From Spirosoma profusum (lineage in GTDB: Bacteria; Bacteroidota; Bacteroidia; Cytophagales; Spirosomataceae), in assembly GCF_014699005.1 (NCBI RefSeq), contig NZ_JACWZY010000015.1, positions 1-64,000 on the forward strand: DNA of 64,000 nt, given 5' to 3'. The notes below the pieces were generated by a model that saw only the letters and a list, made by a program, of their open reading frames with translations, was not told where the DNA came from and made no database searches. The translations under genes and the position numbers were made by a program. Every line of letters starts with the position of its first letter. Within the stretch, counting starts at the first letter, position 1. Of the stretch, positions 26,185 to 33,909 are shown piece by piece.

Positions 26185-26973
26185 TTGTCTGTGCACTATT
26201 CTGTCAATAATATTCAGCTCAACGTAATTGAGTTAGGCAACGGTCCGCTAACGCTGGTGTTTTTACATTATTTCGGCGGCTCAGCGCTGGAATGGACAAA
26301 CGTAATGAATCAGTTGGCGAATCAATACCGCTGTGTCGCTGTAGACCTGCGCGGACATGGCGACTCTGCCGCTCCTCCTGGTGATTATTCAGTTAATACA
26401 ATGGCCGATGACATTATGGCCTTACTGATTTTACTGGGAATTGATACGTTCGTACTAATCGGTCATTCCATGGGCGGAAAAGTGGCTTTGGCAGTCGCCA
26501 GTCGTCAGCCAACCCGTCTTCAGAATCTATTGCTTTTATCACCCTCGCCCCCTGTACCTGAACCAATTGCTGACGCTGACCGGCAAAATTTACTTGAAAC
26601 GCACGGCCAGCGGTCGGCCGCTGAAAAAACGTTCACCCAGATTACGTCAGTTCCGCTTCCGGAACGGGCAAAGCAGCAAATCATTACCGATAATCTACGT
26701 TCCGATCAAATCGCCTGGCGATCCTGGCTTACTGTAGGAAGCAAAGAAGATATTTCATCTCAGGTAATTGCTATTTCAGTTCCGGTGGCGATTCTGGCTG
26801 GTACGGCCGATACCGCTATTCCGACCCACGTACATACTACGTTAACGAAGCCCTATCTGCGAACTGCTACGTTAGATTTCGTCGCCGGTGTCGGTCATTT
26901 ATTGCCGTGGGAAGCGCCCGATAACGTAACAGCTTTCATCCGTAAGCAGTTAACAGTTCATACCAAAGAGTGA
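26185..26973 (+). CDS. Alpha/beta-fold hydrolase
   Basis: 262 residues. Motifs: RGHGDSAAP, nucleophile elbow GHSMGGKVAL, Asp in AGTADTAIP and His in GVGHLLPWE complete the triad. No ATG fits the start. A TTG at 26185 or a GTG at 26191 must be used, both immediately after the previous stop at 26179, consistent with translational coupling. No signal peptide. It could cleave an ester or lactone made by the neighbouring oxidoreductases; inference only. Confidence 0.82.
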   Translation: MSVHYSVNNIQLNVIELGNGPLTLVFLHYFGGSALEWTNVMNQLANQYRCVAVDLRGHGDSAAPPGDYSVNTMADDIMALLILLGIDTFVLIGHSMGGKVALAVASRQPTRLQNLLLLSPSPPVPEPIADADRQNLLETHGQRSAAEKTFTQITSVPLPERAKQQIITDNLRSDQIAWRSWLTVGSKEDISSQVIAISVPVAILAGTADTAIPTHVHTTLTKPYLRTATLDFVAGVGHLLPWEAPDNVTAFIRKQLTVHTKE

Positions 26974-26990
26974 TACGTTAACTGTCGTTT

Positions 26991-28163
26991 ATGGAAAATT
27001 CGTTACGTTCAAATCCATTTCAATCCTTCTGGTGGGCGGGTTTCGAGTGTACAGATCAACTGAACTGTTTCGGTAATCGAGTCGATTTATTAACCGTTAC
27101 GGGACATTTTCAGGAAATTGAAGCTGATTACCAGCGACTCAGTCCATTCAATATTCGAACCGTACGTGAAGGAATTCGGTGGAGTCAGGTTGAAAAGAGG
27201 GCATACCAGTATAATTGGCGGCCAGTTGAGGAGATGCTTGCCGCTGGTCATCGTCTGGAAATTCAACAGGTATGGGACCTATGTCATTTCGGCTTTCCTG
27301 ACGACCTGACGCCACTTCACCCTATGTTTGCCCGACGGTTTGCGGCCCTGTGTCGGTCTTTTGTGCAGTACTATCGCGACCGTTATCCCGATGAAGCCCT
27401 GATTGTTACGCCTATCAACGAAGTGAGTTTCATTTCCTGGCTGGGTGGCGATGTTCGGGGTACGGCTCCGTATTGCACTCGTCAGGGTTGGGAAGTCAAA
27501 CTGGGGTTGATGCGAGCCTATATTGAAGGGGTGGCGGCCATGCGTGAAATTGATCCTACCGTCCGCATTCTGACGACAGAACCGCTTGTTCAGATTGTCC
27601 CCCCCCTTGGCGCTACTCCGGAACAGATTATAGATGCAGCTGTTACCGATGAAAATCAGTTTCAGGCCGTTGATATGCTGGCCGGATACATCGCTCCCGA
27701 ACTAGGAGGCTCACCGGACTATCTGGATATACTGGGTTATAATTACTACTATAACAATCAGTGGGTACTGGATTATAATAGTTTCCTGCCCTGGGGCGAT
27801 CCTATTCCCGACCCTCGTTGGCTGCCTCTCCGTAAACTCCTGATGAAAGCCTACAGGCGCTATAAAAAACCAATTGCCCTAACCGAAACGAGTCATTCTG
27901 GCGAACATCGCCCGCAATGGATTTCCATGATTGCTCAGGAATGCGCTGCTGTTATTCAGGCGGAGGTGCCGTTATGGGGCGTCTGCCTATATCCAATTAT
28001 TGATCGCCCTGATTGGGATCATCTGGATCATTGGCACCACTCTGGTCTTTGGGATACAGATTCAGCCGCTCAGCCGTTTAGCCGAGTGCTCCATCAGCCC
28101 TATGCAGATGCCCTGCTGGAAGCCCAGTGGAAATATACTATGCCGCTGCAATCAGTTGATTAA
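26991..28163 (+). CDS. Second GH1-like glycoside hydrolase
   Basis: 390 residues, same clan as the gene two upstream but clearly diverged. Motifs: FWWAGFECTDQLN, FNIRTVREGIRWS, QQVWDLCHFGFPDD, TPINEVSFISW (acid/base Glu) and ALTETSHSG (nucleophile Glu). The HFG(V/F)PD segment after strand 3 is shared with the upstream protein, so the two form a distinct subgroup. Last gene of the rightward run; it ends 13 bp from the convergent esterase. The gene has few ACGTA/TACGT sites (I count two). Confidence 0.7.
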   Translation: MENSLRSNPFQSFWWAGFECTDQLNCFGNRVDLLTVTGHFQEIEADYQRLSPFNIRTVREGIRWSQVEKRAYQYNWRPVEEMLAAGHRLEIQQVWDLCHFGFPDDLTPLHPMFARRFAALCRSFVQYYRDRYPDEALIVTPINEVSFISWLGGDVRGTAPYCTRQGWEVKLGLMRAYIEGVAAMREIDPTVRILTTEPLVQIVPPLGATPEQIIDAAVTDENQFQAVDMLAGYIAPELGGSPDYLDILGYNYYYNNQWVLDYNSFLPWGDPIPDPRWLPLRKLLMKAYRRYKKPIALTETSHSGEHRPQWISMIAQECAAVIQAEVPLWGVCLYPIIDRPDWDHLDHWHHSGLWDTDSAAQPFSRVLHQPYADALLEAQWKYTMPLQSVD

Positions 28164-28176
28164 ACGTAAAGGCTGC

Positions 28177-29379
28177 TTATTTTTTGTAATGTACCTTGGC
28201 AAATTGTATAAAATTGCTCCAGTCGTAGGCTGTTAAGTTATGCTCACCTTCCCGATTATGATAGCCAAGTGGCGATTTACTAATGGGCTGGTTTATAGCT
28301 GGCGGACTGACCGGTAAATTCGCTTCAACACCGTATAAGGAATAAGCCTTCTGGGCATATTTTAACGACAAAAATGTTCCTGTAGGATCAGCCCAAAGGT
28401 CTTTCGACGCATTGGTCACATACAACGGCCTTGGCGCAATGGATGCCAGCAGCATATGCTGATCCAGAGGCAAAGCGTCTTCGTTGTTATTGAATTTTTT
28501 GTATTTCCTGGCAAACCAGTGCGGAAAAACAGTATTGATTCGATTAATGGTTTCGCCAAAACGCCTGTGTGATAAGGCTGCCCCTGTATTCCCCGAACAA
28601 TTGGAAAGACACATCGCAAACCGCTGGTCTTCGGCAGCCGCCCACAGAGAAGCTTTTCCACCCCGGGAGTGCCCAACGATAGCCACTTTTTTGGCGTCTA
28701 TCGTTGCATCTTTCTCCAAATAATCCAGTACCCGGCTAGCTCCCCAGGCCCAGGCGCCAATGGCCCGCATGCCGTTATTGGCGGTTAATTGCTCTGGGTA
28801 AAGCTGAAGCACTCCGTTGACGTACTGAACCGTGTCATCAGGAGCCAGATCGCTAACATGGAAAGCGGCAATAGCATACCCACTATCAATGACCATTTCG
28901 GCCGGCCAGAATTCACTTTTATGCACCCGGGTGGGGTCCGTATTGTCTTTGCCCCGATTGTTTATCAGCAGAAAAGCCGGCGTTGGCCCCTTTCGCTTGG
29001 TCGGCACAAAAAGTACCAGATTAATCTTTACGGACTGATTGTGATGGACCACCTCAATCAGAACCTCTTTTAAAGTTGCTTTGCCAGCCATAGCATTGGC
29101 ATCTTCCCTTTTTATGGAGTAGGTAAGGCGGTCGAAGGTTTTGGGCATTTGCCCGTATACATTGTCTTCAAACAGTTTAATGATTTCAGGCCGTCTTATT
29201 TTTTCCCAGTTTGCCTTAGTCCGAATGTCCTGATTCGTAGTTGTTTTCAGTATGTCGGGTAAGGTATAGGCAGGAACTTTTGATTCGTCATAATTTGCCT
29301 CTTTCGCATTTTGGGCCTGTAGTTGGCTGAGAGTAGCTAAAAGCAAAAAGGAAAGGGCAAAACGGCGTACGTACTGCAT
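28177..29379 (-). CDS. CE15-like glucuronoyl esterase / alpha-beta hydrolase, secreted
   Basis: 400 residues with an N-terminal signal peptide ending near LQAQNA. The nucleophile elbow GHSRGGKASLWAAA and the following SNCSGNTGAALSHR match CE15 (4-O-methyl-glucuronoyl methylesterase) proteins. The His is likely in GYHNREGEHNL near the C-terminus. Such enzymes cleave ester links between glucuronoxylan and lignin. It lies beside glycan genes but is transcribed on its own and is convergent to them. Assignment to CE15 rather than an acetyl xylan esterase-like group is likely, not certain. Confidence 0.75.
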   Translation of the reverse strand: MQYVRRFALSFLLLATLSQLQAQNAKEANYDESKVPAYTLPDILKTTTNQDIRTKANWEKIRRPEIIKLFEDNVYGQMPKTFDRLTYSIKREDANAMAGKATLKEVLIEVVHHNQSVKINLVLFVPTKRKGPTPAFLLINNRGKDNTDPTRVHKSEFWPAEMVIDSGYAIAAFHVSDLAPDDTVQYVNGVLQLYPEQLTANNGMRAIGAWAWGASRVLDYLEKDATIDAKKVAIVGHSRGGKASLWAAAEDQRFAMCLSNCSGNTGAALSHRRFGETINRINTVFPHWFARKYKKFNNNEDALPLDQHMLLASIAPRPLYVTNASKDLWADPTGTFLSLKYAQKAYSLYGVEANLPVSPPAINQPISKSPLGYHNREGEHNLTAYDWSNFIQFAKVHYKK

Positions 29380-29680
29380 AAGGATAGCTTAATGGTAAAA
29401 TGACTAACGCTTGTAGTATACCTACCAAACAGGTTATTGCTGTCAGGCAGCAAAATTGAGAACACATAGTTACTATGCGAATTGGAAATTAATTGGTTAG
29501 AATGGAAGTACCCCCCTTTCCAGGACAGAAAATTTCTCTGTTGTATCCAGTACGAATCAGCTGATCTTCGAAGCGAAGGCCCGTTACCTCGTTGGCTACA
29601 GCTCATTTCTAACTATGCTCCGCAGCCGTGGGTTGGGTTAGTGAACAAGTGTTTCGGGTTCTAACTTAAACCATACGGTT
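29380..29680. other. Divergent intergenic region, esterase / Mn-catalase
   Basis: About 300 bp. A small TTGCTG/CAGCAA hairpin lies near 29434-29450. No consensus TAnnTTTG box or credible ORF is seen. Confidence 0.4.
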
Positions 29681-30589
29681 ATGATTTTAAAGATGGATCG
29701 GCTTCCAATTGAGTTGCCTACACCCAAAAACCCATCGGCCAATGATGCCGCAGCTATTCAGGAATTATTGGGGGGGAAGTTCGGCGAAATGTCTACGCTG
29801 ATGAACTACACCTTTCAGTCGTTTAACTTTCGGGGTCGTAAGAAAATTCGTCCTTTCTATGATGTGATTGCCAGTATCGCAGGTGAAGAATATGGTCATA
29901 TCGAGGTGGTTTCCTACGCGATCAATCTGCTGCTGACAGGCGTTACCAAACGAGGTCATGATCCTGTTCCTGGCCCACTTGCTGATGCCGTTAATGCCCG
30001 CAATACGTATCATTATATTGCCAGTGGACAGGGAGCTTTACCGGTCGATTCAATGGGTAATTTCTGGAACGGCCAGAATGTGTTTAGCAGCGGAAATCTG
30101 AAACTGGACCTGCTTCACAATTTCTTTCTGGAATGTGGCGCCCGAGGCAACAAAATGCGCGCTTATGAAATGGTAACAGACCCAACGGCCCGCACAATGG
30201 TGGGTTATTTGCTGGTACGTGGTGGCCTGCACATCGTAGCTTACGCCAAAGCCCTGGAAAAGCTAACGGGCGTGGAAGTCACCAAACTTTTGCCGATCCC
30301 GGATTTGAGTAATAATGCGTTTCCCGAAGCCAAAAAGTTTATGGAACAAAAACTGCATTTGCAGTTGTACACGTTCAGTCAGGAAGATTATAAGCAGGCA
30401 GGACTGATCTGGAATGGACCGCATCCTGATGATGGTCAGGAGTGCGTAGTAATCGAAGGCGCTATTCCGGGTTATCCAGTTCCTGATTTAGAGGAAGAGC
30501 CTCAGCTCAATGCACCGGGTGCTGATGATTTTGATCCGCAGGTGTTTTCCGATATGGCCAAGAAAATGGGAATTAAGTACGAGTATTAA
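29681..30589 (+). CDS. Manganese (non-haem) catalase
   Basis: 302 residues, converting hydrogen peroxide to water and oxygen with a di-manganese site. The expected ligands are in place: Glu36 (FGEMSTL), Glu70 and His73 (EEYGHIE), Glu151 (FLECGARGNK) and His184 (GGLHIVAYAK). Length and C-terminal tail suit the family. It has a perfect terminator directly behind it, so it is a single-gene unit. In this setting it may protect against peroxide formed by flavin oxidoreductases such as the GMC enzyme nearby; inference. Confidence 0.93.
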   Translation: MILKMDRLPIELPTPKNPSANDAAAIQELLGGKFGEMSTLMNYTFQSFNFRGRKKIRPFYDVIASIAGEEYGHIEVVSYAINLLLTGVTKRGHDPVPGPLADAVNARNTYHYIASGQGALPVDSMGNFWNGQNVFSSGNLKLDLLHNFFLECGARGNKMRAYEMVTDPTARTMVGYLLVRGGLHIVAYAKALEKLTGVEVTKLLPIPDLSNNAFPEAKKFMEQKLHLQLYTFSQEDYKQAGLIWNGPHPDDGQECVVIEGAIPGYPVPDLEEEPQLNAPGADDFDPQVFSDMAKKMGIKYEY

Positions 30590-30606
30590 AGCCTTTACCA
30601 ATCAAC

Positions 30607-30648
30607 AAAACAGAACGTAGCAGCCAGGAAACTGCTACGTTCTGTTTT
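30607..30648. terminator. Bidirectional terminator after Mn-catalase
   Basis: A perfect 17-bp stem: 30607-30623 pairs with 30632-30648, loop 8 nt, with A/T tracts at both ends. The stem includes AACGTAGC and its complement. It serves the convergent catalase and MFS genes. Confidence 0.88.
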
Positions 30649-30690
30649 ATTAATAATCTCAAAGCTGAAATAACGTATCGTTCAGTACGA

Positions 30691-31932
30691 TTAACCAAAC
30701 GTTTTTCGATCGGTGAATTTTTTAGCCGCTTCGGGCAGACGTATAGTCCAGATGGCAACGGCGGCCATACTAATGGCACAAAAGATAAACGGAGCTATCG
30801 TACTTACACCCGATAGCAGACTATTCATTAAAGCAGATACGAAGCTGGCTAGCCCTCCCAACGCCTGAATATTACCGAACATTTCGCCCTGACCACCACC
30901 CTCTTTAACCATAATGGAAAGTAGGCTTCCGGTGAGCCCGGTGATAATTGAAACGGTCAGTGCGTCTACGCCCGCCACTACGTAGAGCAGCGTCATGGAT
31001 GACTCCGAAAAGGTGTAAAGTACCTGTAATCCAACGCTAAGCAGCGCCAGAAAAATAATGACTTTTCGTTTGTTGACACGGTGAGCAATAAACGTAAAGA
31101 AAATGATATTTGCCAGTATCGCAATACATCCAAAGTACAGAAAGAACCAGGCTGTTTCACGCGGTGTCATCATCAGATCACTCTCGGTCAGAAACGCAAC
31201 AAAATAAGCGTAGTATCCCATCCCCAACGTAGCGATCATATTCAGGATGAAAACCAGTTTCACACCCGGCAATTCCTTGTCGGCAGCCGTGAGTTGTTTC
31301 CACAACGTAACAACTTTCAGAGAATTAGCTGCTTTTTGGGCCAATTCCTTGACCTCAACCGGCTCTTTTTTCGGATTCGTTTCTTTAAAAAAGAAAGCCA
31401 GTCCGATGTTCAAAAGGCCCAACGCCAGCAACAGAATGACCGTAGGTAAAGGGCTAATTCGCCCGCCACTGTAGACCAGCATCAGCCAGCCAGTTCCCAT
31501 TGCCCCTATGATTGGTCCCGCGCCGATAATGAAACTCAGAAGACCTGAATATTTAAGAAATTCATCTTTTTCTGTAAGGTCCGACACCGACGAACGCATC
31601 ACCGAATCCAGGCCATTCGTTACGCCTTTGAAACATCGGTTCAATACGTATCCCCAGGTTTGTAGCGGTAACAGCAGTAGCGAAGTAAAGAGGGAGACTA
31701 TTGTCGTGGCAATGACCGCCGGTCGTCGGCCACGCTTGTCGGACCATTGACCGATGGCGGGTGAGAACGCCAATTGAATAGCCAACGTAACGGCGATTCC
31801 GCCCGTCAGCATGATGGGTTTGGCGGGTAAGTTTATAACGTAGTCGGCAACCAAAGCGCCTAAACCATTTCCGACAATGATGTCAAATAAGGTAATCGCG
31901 AAAACGAGCAGTAAGGGGTATTTTTTAAGCAT
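30691..31932 (-). CDS. MFS transporter
   Basis: 413 residues with about 12 hydrophobic helices. The loop 2-3 motif is GQWSDKRGRRPAV, a clear major facilitator signature, and the N-terminus resembles the TetA/sugar-permease-like drug:H+ antiporter group. A central cytoplasmic loop (KETNPKKEPVEVKEL) separates the two halves. It is the last gene of a leftward four-gene run behind GH130, SDR and a 760-residue protein, with a 41-bp gap to GH130. Context suggests import or export of the glycoside handled by GH130. Confidence 0.85.
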   Translation of the reverse strand: MLKKYPLLLVFAITLFDIIVGNGLGALVADYVINLPAKPIMLTGGIAVTLAIQLAFSPAIGQWSDKRGRRPAVIATTIVSLFTSLLLLPLQTWGYVLNRCFKGVTNGLDSVMRSSVSDLTEKDEFLKYSGLLSFIIGAGPIIGAMGTGWLMLVYSGGRISPLPTVILLLALGLLNIGLAFFFKETNPKKEPVEVKELAQKAANSLKVVTLWKQLTAADKELPGVKLVFILNMIATLGMGYYAYFVAFLTESDLMMTPRETAWFFLYFGCIAILANIIFFTFIAHRVNKRKVIIFLALLSVGLQVLYTFSESSMTLLYVVAGVDALTVSIITGLTGSLLSIMVKEGGGQGEMFGNIQALGGLASFVSALMNSLLSGVSTIAPFIFCAISMAAVAIWTIRLPEAAKKFTDRKTFG

Positions 31933-31973
31933 TACGTTGAGAAATCAGGTGTACTTTAAAGAAAAACCAGACG

Positions 31974-33104
31974 TTACGTTCCCAACGCAAAAACAGATTT
32001 AGGAATGTGGGTGATACGGCACGCCAGATCACATTCGCCTGAGGCAACAACGTAGTAATCACCCATATCGACAAGGCCGGTAGTAAAGACCACATCAGAT
32101 AGATACAACTGATCTTTAATAGGTTCGGTTAGAGACGGGTTCGCTTCGAGTACCGGTACTGTATCTTCCAGATGCAGAATCTGGCTTGGATTCTGCGCAT
32201 CCAGTAACGCCCAGAACGTGCGATAAATACCGACCAGCCCCTGCAACTCAACCCCGTGGTAAAGCATCAGCCACCCGTGGTCAGTCAGAATCGGTTGCGT
32301 ACCACCGCCCAGTTTCATTGTCGAAGCTGTGCCTTTTCGGGCGCGGATAAACGGTTCATCCAGCGGTTTCCAATGCAGCCCATCGGGCGATTGGGCAAGG
32401 TTAATGGTGGGTCCGGCATAGTACGGACTACCTGGCGGAGTGGCGAAATACAAATCGCCTAAGGGGCGAGTAAGGACGAAAAAATTCCCGTCGATTTTGC
32501 CTTCAAAAAACACCATGTCCTTGTTCTGATGGTCGAGAATGATGCCTTCCAGTTTATAAGTGAGCCCATCGGTTGAGGTATAAAGTGTCGTTGAGTGCCG
32601 CTCTGAACTCACCGAACAGGTAGTCATATAATACGTATCGTCAATTTTTGTGATACGTGCATCTTCCACCCCATACTCCTGATACGTCCGCTGGGGAGCG
32701 ATAATTTTGTCGTAGTGAATCTGTATTACGCTGGTTCCATCAGGAGTCAGCTCTACCGGCAATAGCCACGACAGCGACGTAAGCGCCATCACTTTATAAG
32801 GATTTCCCAGCAACTGAAACTTACGCGGATCAGCCGCATTCACACTACTGAGCGGATACGTATCGAGTTGATAACCAGCATCCGCATCCCAGCGAATAGC
32901 ATGAATGACCTCTCCGATAATAGGCCGATTGAGGGCTTCGGCCACGCGAATCATAATGAGCAGATTCCCGTTAGGTAACCGCGCCAATCCAGGGTTGAAT
33001 GCGCCCAGTACATACGTATCAACCTGAATGGACTGACGTAGCGGTGAGAACTGAAGGTCAATATCATTGGGCGAAAAAATGAGTTTATCTACGGGAAAAA
33101 CCAT
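31974..33104 (-). CDS. GH130 family glycosidase/phosphorylase
   Basis: 376 residues forming a five-bladed beta-propeller. The hallmark GVEDARITKIDDTYYMT is present, with the catalytic Asp in the EDAR region. Other blades show FNPGLARLPNGNLLIMIRVA, GGGTQPILTDHGWLMLYHG and DVVFTTGLVDMGDYYVVA, quoted for their pattern. Known members phosphorolyse or hydrolyse beta-1,2- or beta-1,4-mannosides. No signal peptide, so it acts in the cytoplasm. It is 10 bp from the SDR gene upstream and next to an MFS transporter, consistent with intracellular oligosaccharide processing. Confidence 0.9.
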   Translation of the reverse strand: MVFPVDKLIFSPNDIDLQFSPLRQSIQVDTYVLGAFNPGLARLPNGNLLIMIRVAEALNRPIIGEVIHAIRWDADAGYQLDTYPLSSVNAADPRKFQLLGNPYKVMALTSLSWLLPVELTPDGTSVIQIHYDKIIAPQRTYQEYGVEDARITKIDDTYYMTTCSVSSERHSTTLYTSTDGLTYKLEGIILDHQNKDMVFFEGKIDGNFFVLTRPLGDLYFATPPGSPYYAGPTINLAQSPDGLHWKPLDEPFIRARKGTASTMKLGGGTQPILTDHGWLMLYHGVELQGLVGIYRTFWALLDAQNPSQILHLEDTVPVLEANPSLTEPIKDQLYLSDVVFTTGLVDMGDYYVVASGECDLACRITHIPKSVFALGT

Positions 33105-33114
33105 CCATCAATGA

Positions 33115-33870
33115 TTAAATGAGTTGTAAATGTGGACGTATCTGCACGGACACGACATCGCAACGTAGCGGCTGGGTCAGAATGTACTGCACACAAACGG
33201 CAATATCTTCGGCACGTAGCATTTCGCCTTTTTGCTGCTGTTCGCGCTCTTCTTCGGGTGTGGTTTCCTGCATATCCGAACCCACCGCCCCCGGCTCGAC
33301 CAGACTAATTTTGATTCCCAGCGGATTGACCTCTTTCCGAAGGCTTTCGGCAAATCCCTGAATGCCCGACTTAGTTGCTACATATATGGAACTGCCTTCT
33401 TCCCGCACATCGGCGCTCATCGATCCAACCAGCACAATATGACCGCGTTTGTTGGGTTTCATACGGTTCAGGGCTTCTTTGGTCGTTGCCAGATACCCAA
33501 TCAGGTTGGTTTCGATAACGTAACGCCAGTCGGCATCGGCCATCTCATCAATCGACTCACCACCAAGCGCAGCACAATTGATAAGAATATCCAGTCCGCC
33601 CAGCGTTTGGTCAACGAGTTGAAAAACCCGCTGAATATCCTCCGCACTAGCACTATCTGCCACACATCCCTCCGCCCGGCCACCATTTCGCCGAATAACC
33701 GCAAGAACCTCATCCAGTTGCTCCTGATGACGGCCGAACGTAACGATGCTGGCTCCATACGAACCCAGCAAAAGGGCAATTGCCCGGCCAATACCGGTGG
33801 TGCCGCCGGTTATCAAAATCCGTTTGTCGACCAATGATTCGACGGCAGTGTGTATGTTTGGTTGTTCCAT
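33115..33870 (-). CDS. SDR family oxidoreductase
   Basis: 251 residues. Classical SDR: TGGTTGIGRAIALLLG cofactor loop, NCAALGG, VGSMSADV with catalytic Ser, and YVATKSG with Tyr and Lys. The DSASAEDI and EVNPLGIKISLVEPGAVGS segments fit classical members. It sits between GH130 and the 760-residue protein in one operon (gaps 10 and 39 bp), so it may oxidise or reduce a sugar or sugar derivative in that pathway. Confidence 0.88.
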   Translation of the reverse strand: MEQPNIHTAVESLVDKRILITGGTTGIGRAIALLLGSYGASIVTFGRHQEQLDEVLAVIRRNGGRAEGCVADSASAEDIQRVFQLVDQTLGGLDILINCAALGGESIDEMADADWRYVIETNLIGYLATTKEALNRMKPNKRGHIVLVGSMSADVREEGSSIYVATKSGIQGFAESLRKEVNPLGIKISLVEPGAVGSDMQETTPEEEREQQQKGEMLRAEDIAVCVQYILTQPLRCDVVSVQIRPHLQLI

Positions 33871-33909
33871 AACGTTGTCTGTTAGTTTGTCTATGGTATT
33901 CGAGTTGAC

